Source of the DNA: Rhizomucor pusillus
Taxonomy: Eukaryota; Mucoromycota; Mucoromycetes; Mucorales; Lichtheimiaceae
NCBI GenBank assembly: GCA_900175165.2
Contig: FWWN02000357.1
Location: 1 to 64,000 of the forward strand
Direction: 5' to 3'
DNA: 64,000 bases
The stretch's first letter is position 1. Every line of letters begins with the position of its first letter. This document shows, piece by piece, positions 12,401-23,851 of the stretch. A program made the translations under genes and the position numbers. The notes beneath the pieces are model-generated. The model was not told where the DNA came from. It searched no databases and saw only the letters and a list, made by a program, of their open reading frames with translations.

Positions 12401-12811
12401 GCATTCACAGAAGAATTGCAATCCATACACAACAGAGCTCGGCTGTGATATTTTCCATAAGCGTACATAGCATGCCCAAAGCGTCAGTCCAGCTGTTATA
12501 TGCCAATCTCGTTTTCTCGCTGAAGCCTCTGCAAGGTGTCGTTTCCGTCTTGCTTTCAAGACCTTGGAATCGTAGTCAACTGACAAATCGACATCGTCGT
12601 AATCGTCATCATCGAAGGGTTTCTTGAAATGTCGCTGCCGGAATAGGTCTGAACTTCGAGTAGTGGCACTTGCGAAGCCTTGCCGCGGATCGTCACGGAC
12701 AGGCAGTGGGGTATGATCGTTCTGCACGGTTGGGTAGGCAGCGGCCGGCTGACTGTAACCAAAGCGGCTAGTCATGAGTGCACGGGCGCCTCTGCCCAGC
12801 AGCATTGGCAA
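9424..12811 (-). CDS. PMT4: Protein O-mannosyltransferase, PMT4 family (GT39)
   Basis: Fourteen exons join exactly in frame to 853 residues (841 if the Met at 12775 is used). The enzyme moves mannose from dolichyl-phosphate-mannose to Ser/Thr of secretory and membrane proteins in the ER. The N-terminal catalytic loop contains FDEVHFGGFASKYIK and DVHPPLAKMLI (split by an intron), typical of the PMT4/POMT1 branch. A MIR region lies at about 380-570 (exons 12287 to 10544 region onwards; YIRHIATRGGYLHSHPHDYP, then VSAYGFPGF). The C-terminal membrane part has GWALHYFPFFLMGRQLFLHHY and KWRSTWDFDC. The first 100 residues are polar and Asp-rich (FDDDDYDDVDLS). Introns at 11682-11751 and 10816-10870 are GC-AG (donors GCATGT and GCAAGT); the other eleven are GT-AG. 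Slightly longer than yeast Pmt4 because of the N-terminal extension. Confidence 0.93.
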
Positions 12812-13201
12812 TTTAAAGGCAAATTAATTCAATTCCGCGCTGAATGTACGTTTTTGTGCAAAGCGGTGCCGAGACGAGATGACTTTAATAGCTGAATACA
12901 TATCACGTAAAAGGGGCTGGACTTGCTGCATTGTAGTCTGTATTATCAATCTAGTTTGGAATAGAAGTCAATAAAACTAATATCGGAACCCTGAGAATGG
13001 ATGAGGACAAACTGATAACTGTAAAATGATGTTTATTATATGATCTTTCTCACTTTTCTGGATGTGTCCAACAGCTAACAAGCTTCGTGCATCAGACTTA
13101 AATGTTAGCTTACGGAAATTCACGTGAGATCAATATGAGTTTGTAATGGCAACGTATGAGGTGGTACTATGTACGTAAATGCAACTTCGCTTTTTTACTA
13201 T
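12812..13201. other. Intergenic, PMT4 promoter and homeobox-gene 3' flank
   Basis: About 390 bases, AT-rich. It must hold the PMT4 5' region and the terminator of the downstream homeodomain gene (both minus strand). I see no clear TATA box or other motif. Confidence 0.4.
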
Positions 13202-14969
13202 TCATTGTGATTTTCGGCGCTTAGGAGGGCTGCCCGAATGTTGGCTCTTGAATGAAACAAATGAGGTGTAATCGTACACTTTGTTGGGATGCTTTTCATG
13301 CAGATCTTGAAATTCCACGAGTTTATCGTGGTGCCTTCGGCGTGCATTTTGGAACCAGGTGGATACTGCAAAAGAACCCTCAGTAAATCTCCATTTTTTC
13401 TGTTTGGAAGGAGCAAGATACTACCTTGAGTCAAAGACTTGTGTGTCTGGAGAGCCAACTTGGCTTTATCGTCATGTTCAGGAGACTTGCCAGCATGCAA
13501 AAGGAACCAATCCATCAGCAGTCTTGTTGTTTCCTTGTCATAGTTCTTCCTAGTCTTGCAAGGACCAGAGGATGATTGAGCTCTTTTTGCTTGCCGTCGG
13601 CGCTGTGCCGATTTCGAGGAGGAGGAGGAGGAATAGAAATGGCTTGCGTTACGGTGCGTGCTGGAGGAGCGTTTCACGTTGGAATAATCAGAGTCGTATG
13701 CATCATCGTCATCGTCATCGTCATCATCGTCGACTTCGTCTTCTTCTTCACCATCATCCACTACAAAGTCGGATGCTGATTCGTCTTCGTCTTCGTCAAC
13801 ACAGTCAATACTCCGTTTACGACTACTAGGTACTTGCGATCGCCTTCTGAGAGATATCTGGCTAACGACTTGGTTACCATGCAGTGATTCCTGTGCTTCG
13901 AACTCATCAGCTTTGCTCTCGCAGTCGCTTGGAGAGGATGAGGAGCTATCGGAAAGATAGTCGATTGTGTTTTCCTGAATTGTGTGTGCAATCGGTTTCC
14001 GCACTTGAATTCGTTTCGCGAGAGTCTCAATGCAAGTTCTTATTCCTTTCCAAATATGTGGATTGTCACTGTGGTCCTTTTCCGCTTCTTTGGAGACGCG
14101 GTCTTGTATTGCTTCCCAGTCGTCAGCGTTGATTACATCCCAGTTATCCATCATGCTGCGTAAATCCACGAGGAGACCTTTCCAAAAATGACAAGTAAGT
14201 TAAAAAGGTTGAAATTTCTGTTTATGCCCGGCTGGGAGTTGGTGTTACCTTGAACCTCATAGTCATCATATTCATCCTTTTCATATTCCGGATGGTAGGG
14301 GTTCTCTCTGTCGTGGTAGCTCGAAGTGTCCAAGGAAGATTGTTGATATTCACAGTAAAGGCCTGGGGATAGACGCACGGGTGGCCATGGCTCAAATATG
14401 TCTTCGTAGAAATGCTCATCTTCGTCCTGGTCTTCATCTTCCTCGATCTCCTCCTCGTTGTTGTCCCAATCATTATCGCTTTGTTGCGCGGTTTCAAAGA
14501 GCTCTGAGTAGGTTGAAGGCTGTGGTTGATCGTTGTTGTTGCTGTATGTTGACGAAGGCACGGTTGCTGCAATCTGCTCTTTGCTGGTGGAGGTATCTTC
14601 TGGATTTTTGCTTTCGCTGCATGAAGTGGAAGGAGCGGAATTATAAGGATCATAGTCCAGATCCAGACAGAGTTCATTATTCAGTGCGATGGGAGGTAGC
14701 GGAAACAGCGAGGGGTAAAGCAGATCAGATACAACATCGCTCTGGTCGTCGAGGATAGAGAATTCGTAGAGTGCAGTGTCTGGGGACTCAGAATCTACAG
14801 AGCGTCGGTGCGCAGAGGAGGAATCCTCTTCGGAAATGGAGCTGTGGCGGCTATCCAATGAAGGCACGGAAGAGTGGGAGGGAGCGCGTTGGTGGGTAAA
14901 CCACTCAAAGTCAGAAGTGACTCTGTTGTAAAAATCGCAGGGAAGATCGCGAGGGACGACAAAGGACAT
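13202..14969 (-). CDS. TALE/KN-type homeodomain transcription factor
   Basis: Three exons (14969-14249, 14177-13425, 13365-13202) give 545 residues. The homeodomain lies near the C-terminus and is split by the last intron: RKNYDKETTRLLMDWFLLH forms helix 1, SPEHDDKAKLALQTH helix 2, and LTQVSTWFQNARRRHHDKL the recognition helix with the WFQNxR signature. The loop between helices 1 and 2 is longer than the classic form, as in TALE/KN homeodomains. The rest is low complexity: Ser-rich N-terminus, Asp/Glu-rich blocks at about 190-215, a long acidic run before the homeodomain encoded by GAT/GAC repeats, and basic stretches (SAQRRRQAKR). A nuclear DNA-binding regulator is a safe inference; its targets are unknown. 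A Ser-Pro-Lys-Arg tail may act as an NLS. Confidence 0.88.
13690..13800. repeat. Coding trinucleotide microsatellite (ATC/GTC repeats)
   Basis: Runs of CATCGT and TTCTTC-like triplets on the plus strand encode the Asp/Glu tract of the homeodomain protein on the minus strand (about ten consecutive Asp). Length variation here would change the acidic tract without breaking the frame. Confidence 0.7.
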
Positions 14970-17424
14970 GGCAAGAAGAGAAAGGAAGAAAGAAAAGTGG
15001 AAGAAAGGGTGAAAAGAGTCTCGATGCCCTTTTTATGGACTATGGAGGGAGACAGAGGGACTGTCAGTTTTGCGCCGGATGTCCCGTTGTACGTTACACG
15101 AGACCAAAGCATCCTCTTTTTTTTCCAAGCTACAATACTTTTCCAAGTCTTATTCCAAAACACGCTTAAAAACTTGTATTTGTTTGTAATACTAGAAAGC
15201 CTCTTGAGATCAGACTCTGCAGTGTAAAAAGGATAAGGATGCATTTCTCTTTGGTGACTAGAAAGAGAACGAAAGCTTTTAGTTTCTTTCACTAATTCTC
15301 TTTTTTTTTTCACACACCCCTAGATCGGGGGGCAGCGAAGCGAGGAGATCGCAACAATGAAAGAGCGCAATAATAATGGAGGGTTGCTGTTTTGTTTGTG
15401 CAAAATCTGTGTATGCACACACCAGAGGCAAGGGCTCCGGTCCTCAACTATCGATCCAATCAGATTTGCCAAAGTGTGGAGTTGCTTGTAACTCCAGGCA
15501 TGAAGAAACAAAAGGAAGGTTCAAACACAGCAGTGGGCGTTTCTGTTCCTCCAGGACGCTCTTTTTGCCCTTCTACGTTTCTCATTTATTTAACCTCTTT
15601 CACGGGCTCATCGCTCATGTTTGCTTCGAATAGATTCTGGACTGTCCCTCTCTGTACCTGTAAGCAGGTCATGTGCTTGTTGAACGCGCAGAGCAAAGCC
15701 AGGGAGAACACAACGTTGGTGCATGAAAACGGAACGGTCCGTCGGCTTCCAGCTTTATTTCCACTTTGCTCTTGTGTAACCAGCATGCAAAAACGTGTGT
15801 TACCTAGTATCTATGTATGGTGATGGATCCGCAACGTAAAGATGCCCAGAGTGCATGCAAAAGATCGAATGGATTCGCCACAGAAGCGTTTCTACATGCC
15901 ACGCAATCCTTTCGCCCCGCAAGGAATCTCAGGTTGAACCACTTACGTGTTTAGTGCGCAGCTTATGAAATCTTTTCCTTTTCTTCTTCTCTTTGTTATA
16001 GGCAAGTAGTACAAACTTGACATAGTCAGAGGTTGCAAATTGATTTACTATGCGAAACGTCAGAAAACGTGGTGGGATGACTCTACTCAGTCCTACACAC
16101 AGCAAACGGTATCCAGGAATTTCTCAGTGATGTATGTAAGGAATATATGCCTTTGCCATCTTACTTTTGATGGTTATTCTCGGAACTTGGATTATATTTG
16201 TAAATGTTGGCATCATGTACGCAAACATTTTATCTTTTGGCCACATTCGAGCCGACGTGTATAGATTTATCTCACATGACTGACGTTGTAGGAAACGCTT
16301 TAGATCTGTTTTACAAAAAGGTCGAGATTGCTCAAATATACGTACGGCGCAGTGTTATAATCGTGCATTCACGTTGGCGGTGAAGGAGCATGGGTATATA
16401 TTTGCGTGCATGTTGCAGCCATCTTTAAGGCAGTGCATCAAGTGGGACGTCGGGCTTCTTCCGTGAACAAAAGGCATTGCTTTTCTCTGTGGTTTTGCCG
16501 CCGGTCTATACCTCTTTAGCAACAGTGCACTAGCATCGGGCAAGGCGGCCAAAACGCTGGCGCCTAGGTTGTGTAACAAGCGTCGGCTTGCCTTTTCCGA
16601 AATGCATCTCCCTAAAAGCTTACGCAGATGCAGATTCCTTGCAGAAAAGAGATCAGCCTCGCCAGAACGAACTACAGAGCAACGCTGGATGCACCAATCC
16701 AAAGGATTATCAGAGAATCCGATAACAACGCATAGATAACGCAAAAATGCAATCCCGGTACGCGTTGATGTATGCATTTCTTGTGTTTCAGCCCAGCAGA
16801 AGTCTGTGAGAGGGTATACAAAGCTTATTTTGCATCTGTTTGTATAACTGTATCAACTCACATGACTACACCTTCTCAGTCGTCAGAATTCTCGTATGTA
16901 TGTGCAAAGATATGCAGATGCAGAAACATGTTTGCTTCCCACAAGCACGCTAGAGACTCTTGAGCGATATGTACATCTTCTTGCATCGTCAGCTGTGAGT
17001 ATTTCCCGTTCAAGTCTATACATATGTTGCATTCTCTTTGGAACTTTTCGCTGCCTTGGTGCTTTTATTAGAATATCCATACTCTCCTTCCCAAATTGAA
17101 TTACATCAGCATGGAGCTTGATGTTATTTGGCGATGAAAAAGCTTGTAATTTTTGAGGAATGCTTCGAAGAATTGACAAAATGACGTGTTATGTCCTGTG
17201 CATATATCATCCAGGGGCAATATTGTTGTCATAAGTACATCGTTGCGAAATCAATCTCCATATTTATTGATCTCTTCATAAAGATCCACTTGATAATATG
17301 CAGATGAAGACCATTCCATAATTTATCGCATCAAAACGATGATCATTTGGCAGACGGAAGCTTTGAGCCACCGCATCAAAGCAGTATTTGCGGGGTCCAA
17401 TTTGCTCTTGTCTCAGTATTCAAC
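14970..17424. other. Intergenic, 2.4 kb without a confident gene
   Basis: A TATA-like CATAAAAAGG (minus strand, near 15030) about 60 bases upstream of the homeodomain gene's ATG is a plausible promoter element. The frames at 15392-15823 (plus, 143 codons) and 16355-16777 (minus, 140 codons) are the longest. Neither shows a domain, splice partner or upstream promoter, so I do not call them genes. Large upstream regions are common for fungal regulators. Confidence 0.45.
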
Positions 17425-18545
17425 ATGTCGATCGATTCAAAGAAACAAACGTCTTCAGCACTCGATGTCGACAAAGCGGACGACGAGGCTGCAAAGTTCG
17501 GCTCACGGCTGCTACGTGACCGGGACCAAGTGTTTGAATACAATGCATGGTAGCAAGATCCGTTGCAACTTGATTAGTTTAATCTGTTACTGATCTGAGT
17601 GGTAATAAGGGATCACGTCGAGTGGGACGAAGAGCATGAGGCGTATGCGCAGGCGCAAATAGAAAGGCACATAAACAATCCTGTACCGTTGGAAGAGCAA
17701 GAAAAATACTACGAAGAACCTGCCGAGTTTTGGAATAAATTTTACGAAAAGAACGAAAATCGATTCTTTAAAGATCGACATTGGTTGCGGATAGAGTTTC
17801 CCGAGCTTTTCGAGACGACGCATGCTGATGCAAGTTCGAGCATACCATACGCTTTTTCCCTCCTCGCTCGTCTAATGCCGTTTCATCTTCTAGGCTGGTT
17901 CGAAGCGCATCTTTGAAATTGGCTGTGGTGCTGGCAATACCCTTTTCCCGCTCCTAAAAGAGAACAAGAACCCAGAACTCTTCGTCTACGCTGCAGACTA
18001 CTCCAGCACCGCTGTCCAAGTTGTTCGCAACAATGAGCTATATGACAGCGCTCGCGCTCATGCATTTGTGTGGGACCTAACAAGCGCCGACTTGCCAAAA
18101 GATATCGAGCCTGGTTCCTTGGATATAATTGTACTTATCTTTGTGCTATCTGCTCTGGCACCGGAGCAATGGGAACAGGCGCTTACAAATATTAACAAGG
18201 TACATGTGTACATTCCAAAATAACTTAATTTTGGACTATATACTGACATGCTACTAATATTAGTTATTGAAACCTGGAGGGTTGGTGGTATTCCGCGACT
18301 ATGGGCGGCATGATTTGGCACAGCTACGCTTCAAGGAACGACGGTTGCTCAAAGAGAACTTCTACATTCGAGGAGACGGCACACGTGTTTACTTTTTCAC
18401 AACTGATCAACTTGCCTTCTTGTTCGAGTCGCATGGATTTTCAGTGCAGCAGAATGCAGTCGACCGCAGACTGCTTGTAAATCGCAGCAAGAAGCTCAAA
18501 ATGTATCGTGTATGGTTACAAGGCAAATTCATCAAAAATGCATAA
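17425..18545 (+). CDS. tRNA m3C32 methyltransferase, METTL2/Trm140 (ABP140) type
   Basis: Four exons (17425-17549, 17610-17829, 17894-18199, 18264-18545) join in frame to 310 residues. The N-terminal part has the family signature [11 protein letters not shown], created across intron 1, then [20 protein letters not shown]. The SAM-binding motif I is [16 protein letters not shown], followed by [10 protein letters not shown] and [33 protein letters not shown] and GTRVYFF are typical of METTL2/6/8. Such enzymes make 3-methylcytidine at position 32 of tRNA-Thr (and tRNA-Ser). The NAWDxVEW signature points to the METTL2/Trm140 branch rather than METTL6. Intron 2 (17830-17893) is GC-AG with donor GCAAGT; phase and the conserved motif leave no GT alternative. 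There is no actin-binding N-terminal extension as in yeast ABP140. Confidence 0.92.
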
Positions 18546-18745
18546 ACATCATGATCATCGCAACCACGCAGATATCCTGCCGGAACTAGTGGCATTTAAT
18601 AAAGTTTATCCTGCTACAGTTATCGAACAGATAGATAGAAGAAATGGCGATATATATATTGGTATTGGGTGGTGGGAGCCATTACACAGTCTACTCATGC
18701 TTATTTTACAATGGTATCATCTTCATATCATCATCATTATCATCA

Positions 18746-21240
18746 TCATCGCTGTCCTTGCATCTGTTGCTGCTGTTGCTGCAACTGCGTAATATATTCT
18801 GTCATCATGTCCACTTGGTTTTGATAGTTGGTTTCAGTGGTTGTAAGGAGCTCTTGGACTTTGGCGCATTCTTTATGCAATTTTTCGTTTTCTGCTACCA
18901 GACGAGCATTTTCGTCCGTTTCTGCTGTTATACGTTCTTTCAGGGTATCCACAAGTCGTGCAAATCGTGCAGCTTTGCCGTCAGCCATTTGAAGCTATTA
19001 AGAGCAGCGTACAGGAGTCGTAAGCTAGAACAAGTATCACAGTGCTGTGCAACCGTCAATTTACCTTTTCAGTTAGCTGCCGTATCTGACTCTCGTAATA
19101 TGCCTGCATTTGCTGTTCTTTTTCCTGTTCCATTCTATCAGAAACACCTGAGGAAAAAATAAGCATGCTTAAATTTTACCTTGAAGGCATTCTCCAATGT
19201 TTCGTTTGTTTCTGGTGCTTTTGCCTCTGCAGGAGCATCTTGGCCATTGTAAACGAATACTTCGTCGTCCTCCTCTTCTACTTCTTCCTGCTCTTCCTTC
19301 TTCTGCTCTTCCTCAACCTTCTCCGTGGTAGGATACACAAACTTTTCTTCCGAAGTTTCGACTGCCAGGTCAGCCTGCGTTTCTTTATCCAAAGTCTGTT
19401 TTGTCGCGGTTTTTGCTTCTTCAAGCTCTCTTCGTGTTTCTTGCATTTTCTCATTCTAGATGCCAGACAAACGAGGAAATTAGAAAAATTTACCAGTTTA
19501 GAATAGCAAGTTTTTACCAGTTGCTCTATTTCCTGCTTCAGACTCTTGTTTTCTTTCTCCAGCTGCTCCAACTCTTCTGCATTTCGTTTCTTGCTCAGTT
19601 CCAGTCGAAGTTCGTCGATTGTCTTTTCGAGGCCAGTTATTTTCTGCAACTGCTCAGCAGAAGCCAGTTCACTTCGTTCTTTATCGAGAGAAAGCGCTTT
19701 AATCTGCTCTACAAAAGCATTGCAGTTAGATGCAAGTGATATCTACAATGTATGCAATAGCTTCTTACCTTTTGACTCCTCGAGCTTTTTTGCAATAATT
19801 TCCACTTGCTCTGAGAAAGTTTCAGTAGAGATCTTTAACTTAGCTGCGATTTCGTGAGGCAATCCTTTCAACGAAGTCTAATAAAAGTGTCACTTTGTCT
19901 GCCGACGCTACTTTAGCAAAGTTTAGCCACGTACCTGTTCTCGCAACGCATATATGTAGTCCCGTGCTTGCTGCTCCAACGCGTTCAATGCATCGGATAC
20001 CGGAACAACATCAGCTAATTTGGGCTAGTCGTAGAACTGAGTTACACATTGTTTCTTGGGATTTCTTATTCATTTTCCTTACAATGTTTGCCTTATTATC
20101 TTGACTTTCAATGTCTCCAGCTTTCGATAGCAGAATCGCTCTCAAGCTCTCGAGCTCTGACCGTAAATCGATATCATTTTGCTTCAAGCTGGTTTCATTT
20201 TCCGTTAGAATTCGTGATTTGCTGGTGGATAGATATCAGATATTAGTCACCAACAGAACACTAGTACATTCAATTGCCTGCAACGACAACTTACTCTGCC
20301 AGATCCTGTTTCAGCTTATCCAATTCACTCTGCAGAGCAGCTTTCTCTTGTTTCAATGCAGCCAGTTGGTCTCGGCGGTCCTTTTGTATCGTTGAAATCT
20401 CCACTTGCAGCTCTTCAACCTGCTTTTCCAACTTTGCAATTTGTATATGTAGCTCGTTAACATGGTTCGTGTAGATATGATGGTTTTCGGACAGTTCCTC
20501 ATGCAAACGCTCTGATGTGTGGTAAGAATGCGACCGTGACAGTAAAATATATGTAATTACCATTTTCCTCGATTTTCTTTGACAAATCCAGGTTGGCTGC
20601 GTCTAGTGCCTGTGTATTTTTCTCTAGCTCCTTCTTCATTGCACCTCCAAGAAGCGAGAAATGTGACCCTTTCTGGGAATTTGTAAATATCGCGACGGGC
20701 AATTAGATATCAGTTTGCCGCTAACCTGCTCGTGATCCTGTACTGCTTCAATGCGTTTCGTCAAGCGTTCGTTGTGGAATGCCAACAAATCCAGTTGTTC
20801 TTGTAGCTTAGAAGCGTGTCAGTATCCAGTTATATAGGTATGTCAGGGTATATCTACCTTTCTTAGTTCCTTCTCTTTCTCCTTGACATTGCCTTGAAGC
20901 GTATTGTTCGTCGATTGTTCCTTGGATACGGTAAAAGGTAAGTTACCATCATCGACAATATATTACATTCTTGCAAGGTACCTTTATGACCGCTTTCTTC
21001 AAGACAGTATACTTTGCTTTCAAGCTAAGTATATTGTCAGCGATCGATTTCGTGAAGAATTACTGCTCCACATACCGTGAATACTCGTGCAGCAGTGCTT
21101 GATGTTTTTCTGCAAGATCCTCAGCAGACGTTGGAATGGCTCCTACAAGCCCAAGTAAATATTTCTAACCTTTTCTAAAGTTCTCCATCAGTCGTACCTG
21201 TGTTCATGTGTGCCTGTTTGGCAAGCAAGCCGTCGCTCAT
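18746..21240 (-). CDS. PPP1R21-like (KLRAQ/TTKRSYEDQ domain) coiled-coil protein, FERRY Fy-2 homologue
   Basis: A minus-strand gene with about 14 short exons, starting MSDGLLAKQAHMN at 21240. The N-terminal part (HQALLHEYSRLKAKYTVLKK, then LQEQLDLLAFHNERLTKRIE) matches the KLRAQ domain of PPP1R21; SKKIEENERLHEELSENH follows as in the animal protein. The middle is coiled coil with a Glu-rich block (19138-19446). The C-terminus TTTETNYQNQVDMMTEYI matches the TTKRSYEDQ domain and is followed by a Gln run. In mammals PPP1R21 belongs to the five-subunit FERRY complex, which links mRNAs and ribosomes to Rab5 early endosomes. Function in fungi is inferred only. Most introns are GT-AG. At about 19141-19175 the only visible intron would be 32 nt and leaves a frame mismatch, so this junction is unresolved. 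Convergent with the methyltransferase gene. Confidence 0.78.
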
Positions 21241-22764
21241 CGTTGCATACAGTCGAAACCCGAAAGGACCGCCTTTCAAATGCCGCGCCCTTTCCGTCTC
21301 TTCTGCGCCCACACATGTTCATGCACTTGTCCAGCGGCTGATAAACTGGATACTATGAAGGGCATATTTATATAATAAGTATCACGAGTGCTTACATATG
21401 CTACGGCAGAAAATCGATGCTATTTGATATGTGCGATGTCGTGCCTTTCTGTGAATAATACACGAGCACTGGAACAGGCAGAGACATCATACTTCCTTTG
21501 TTGAATGATATGTGGAACATTGCTGGCTGATAATATTTTCGTGAGGAACCGTTCCTCATTGCTATCCTCTGCAAGAGCAAATATGCCGGTTGCAATATGA
21601 ATATTATACATGGTGTCTCGGAAAATGGCAAGGAGGCTAGCTGTAAGAAATGTATCATTGCAGCACATATAGTTTCTAGATTACATGATGTTATTGAACA
21701 AGTTCATTGCCCTATGTATTCTGACTCTTCTCGGAACGCAGGCAACCACTACTCTCTCCACTGCAATGAAATTTCTACATATATGTGGGTAATTATAAAG
21801 ATCGAGTAAAACTGCTAGAATGTTTTTTCCTCATATGATAGAAGTTTCGCGACACATCTAAAATTTGCTTTGAATCATCTGCATTCGTGTTTGCTTCTAC
21901 GGGTTCTCTCTTTCTTTATTGATTTTCTCATTTATAATTATATGTATATTCTCAATTGGTGGGTCGAAAACTCGAGTCTGAATGGACTTGAAAAAGCAGT
22001 GAATGAGTTGTTAAACTCACCGATACATGGAATCCAGCGCTTAGGAATCAACTCATAATAGATTACATATGGAATGTAGCTGGTAGCTTGAGCGGACTCT
22101 ACGCAAATCAGTTCATTGCTTAAGACACCTAATATACCTTTAAAAGATTTACATAAAGAGTTTTAGTGCGAAACTACCGGAAAACAGCAAAGCCATATGG
22201 TACTACACTGAATGCTAGATTGTGGAGAACTTCATGACCGTGCAAATGTCTTCGTTTGATATGTACAGTCGCTGGCTGATGTATATTGGCAATAGCCTTG
22301 AATATATGTCTTCGAAGCGTCCGATTTTAAAATGGGCTCATTGCTGGATTCTTGTGCTGTATGGAGAGCACGTCCATTATGTCTTCTGAGTTACATAATC
22401 AAAACAATGGATATGGCAAACGTTATTAATAAGCTCAAAGTCGTTCGCATATTCTTTACAAAAGTTAGCGCGAAGAGCATGCAAGCTATCTTACGACGAA
22501 TGTATGTGTGTTTATTCAATGTAAAGTAGAACCCATCTTTGCAGTGAACTTTTTGCCAGTCAGTCTCGAAAAATTCAGATTAGGCTGGAAAATGAGATAA
22601 GTTTATTTCCTTGGGCGGCCCCAGCGCAGAAACAGAATGGTGTAACGTCAACAATTTTTCCATGATGGCCGCAGACGTCAGACGGATAATGTGGAGTACT
22701 ATATTAATTCAGCGGTCCTTTCTACAGACGTCAGAGTGTCGCAAATACTGTGAATAGTACCAGT
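21241..22764. other. Intergenic, nothing recognised
   Basis: About 1.5 kb of AT-rich sequence upstream of the PPP1R21-like gene. Only short overlapping frames; no domain, repeat or RNA gene seen. Confidence 0.5.
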
Positions 22765-23444
22765 TCATATGCACACTCGAACGAAGTGATGAGGCAAAAA
22801 CAAGATAAATAGATATGGATAATCTGATCTTGTGCGTGCGTTCATGCTCAAGTCATCCAGCATACTTTGTTCGTTCTCAGACTTAGGGATGTACTCGTGC
22901 TCAAGATTTATGCTCAATGAATTATCCGCGGGATCATCCACAGGGATAAAAGAGTCGACCGCCAGACAGAATTGCCATGATGATAAATACCAAACAAACA
23001 ACAATCCAAGTACGCCGCAAAACTGTGGCAATTTCTATGGAAAATGTATCTTACTGTACCTCCCATGGCTCCTCGAAAGTATCATCAGACGAATTCCCCC
23101 GTTGGGCGGGACCCGCATAATCTGGGGAGACTAATTCTTTTACTGCATTGCTCTGCATCGACTATGAATCTAACAAAGTTTCAGATCGCAGGAAAAAAAA
23201 AGTTTAGTCCAGAATGTGACATTAAATCACGCAATTCAGCGCAGTCTTCTTCTAGAGGAGCAACGGCAGAGGACCCTGAGGGCCCAGGCACAGTTATGAT
23301 CCAATCCGAAACTTCCGCGGTAAGCTGCCCCAGGTTTCCTTGGTCGACAGGGAAGTACAAATATCCGCGGATGACGTCTTTTTTTCGCTGCCCGTCAAAC
23401 GGAGCCATGCTGCAAAGAAATAAGTTCCCCCACATTTCATACAC
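22765..23444 (-). CDS. Candidate small membrane protein gene, unknown (weak)
   Basis: Several minus-strand pieces look protein-like. One (from about 23407) begins MAPFDGQRKKDVIRGYLYFP. A second, beginning near 23160, reads MQSNAVKELVSPDYAGPAQ and ends EEPWE. A third (22765-23031) begins with a hydrophobic span (CGVLGLLFVWYLSSWQFCLAV) and has an acidic tail (PVDDPADNSLSINLEHEY). The last two could be joined only through a 37-nt GT-AG intron, which is unusually short, and I found no good donor joining the first. No family recognised. It may be a real single-pass membrane protein with a mis-seen structure, or chance. Confidence 0.25.
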
Positions 23445-23851
23445 CGGTGAATGCCTGCAGCCTACGTTCCTGCGTCGAAAGCGAGCAGAAAGGGCGCCAA
23501 ATTATCCGATTTGTTTGTATTATTTGAAAAATGCTCTCTCGTCCGCTTGAAACTTGATTGCAGAGTTACCAAGCAACGTGTTTCGAAGGGAAACAATGTT
23601 TCGGTGGAAATGTGGGGGAAAAACTGCGACTCCGTTTTGGAAGAACTTGCCCAACAGGCCGCGGACACACCGAAAATAGTACAGAGAGGACATTGTCGGC
23701 TTGACAAAAGTTCTCACGGGTCAGACCAATCACAGTAAAGAATTATGAGACAACCCCCTGAGAGCGACGGTGACTCATATAAAAGACTCGCTTATGGAGA
23801 GCCTTTTTTCCAACTCGACACTTTTCTTTCGCTCTCCAACTCCCTCCTAAC
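23445..23851 (+). promoter_or_regulatory. Upstream region of GDH2 with TATA-like box
   Basis: The sequence CATATAAAAG near 23776-23785 lies about 70 bases before the GDH2 ATG and is a good TATA-box candidate. A pyrimidine-rich stretch (CTTTTCTTTCGCTCTCC) directly precedes the start codon, as is common in strongly expressed fungal genes. The minus-strand frame at 23462-23707 has no recognisable content. Confidence 0.5.

Noticed and set aside
13690..13800. Short direct repeats as a CRISPR-like array
   Set aside because: They are coding triplet repeats for an Asp/Glu tract in a eukaryotic gene.
15392..15823. 143-codon plus-strand open frame as a gene
   Set aside because: No domain, no splice context, composition like surrounding spacer.
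16355..16777. 140-codon minus-strand open frame as a gene
   Set aside because: No recognisable motif or partner exons; likely chance.
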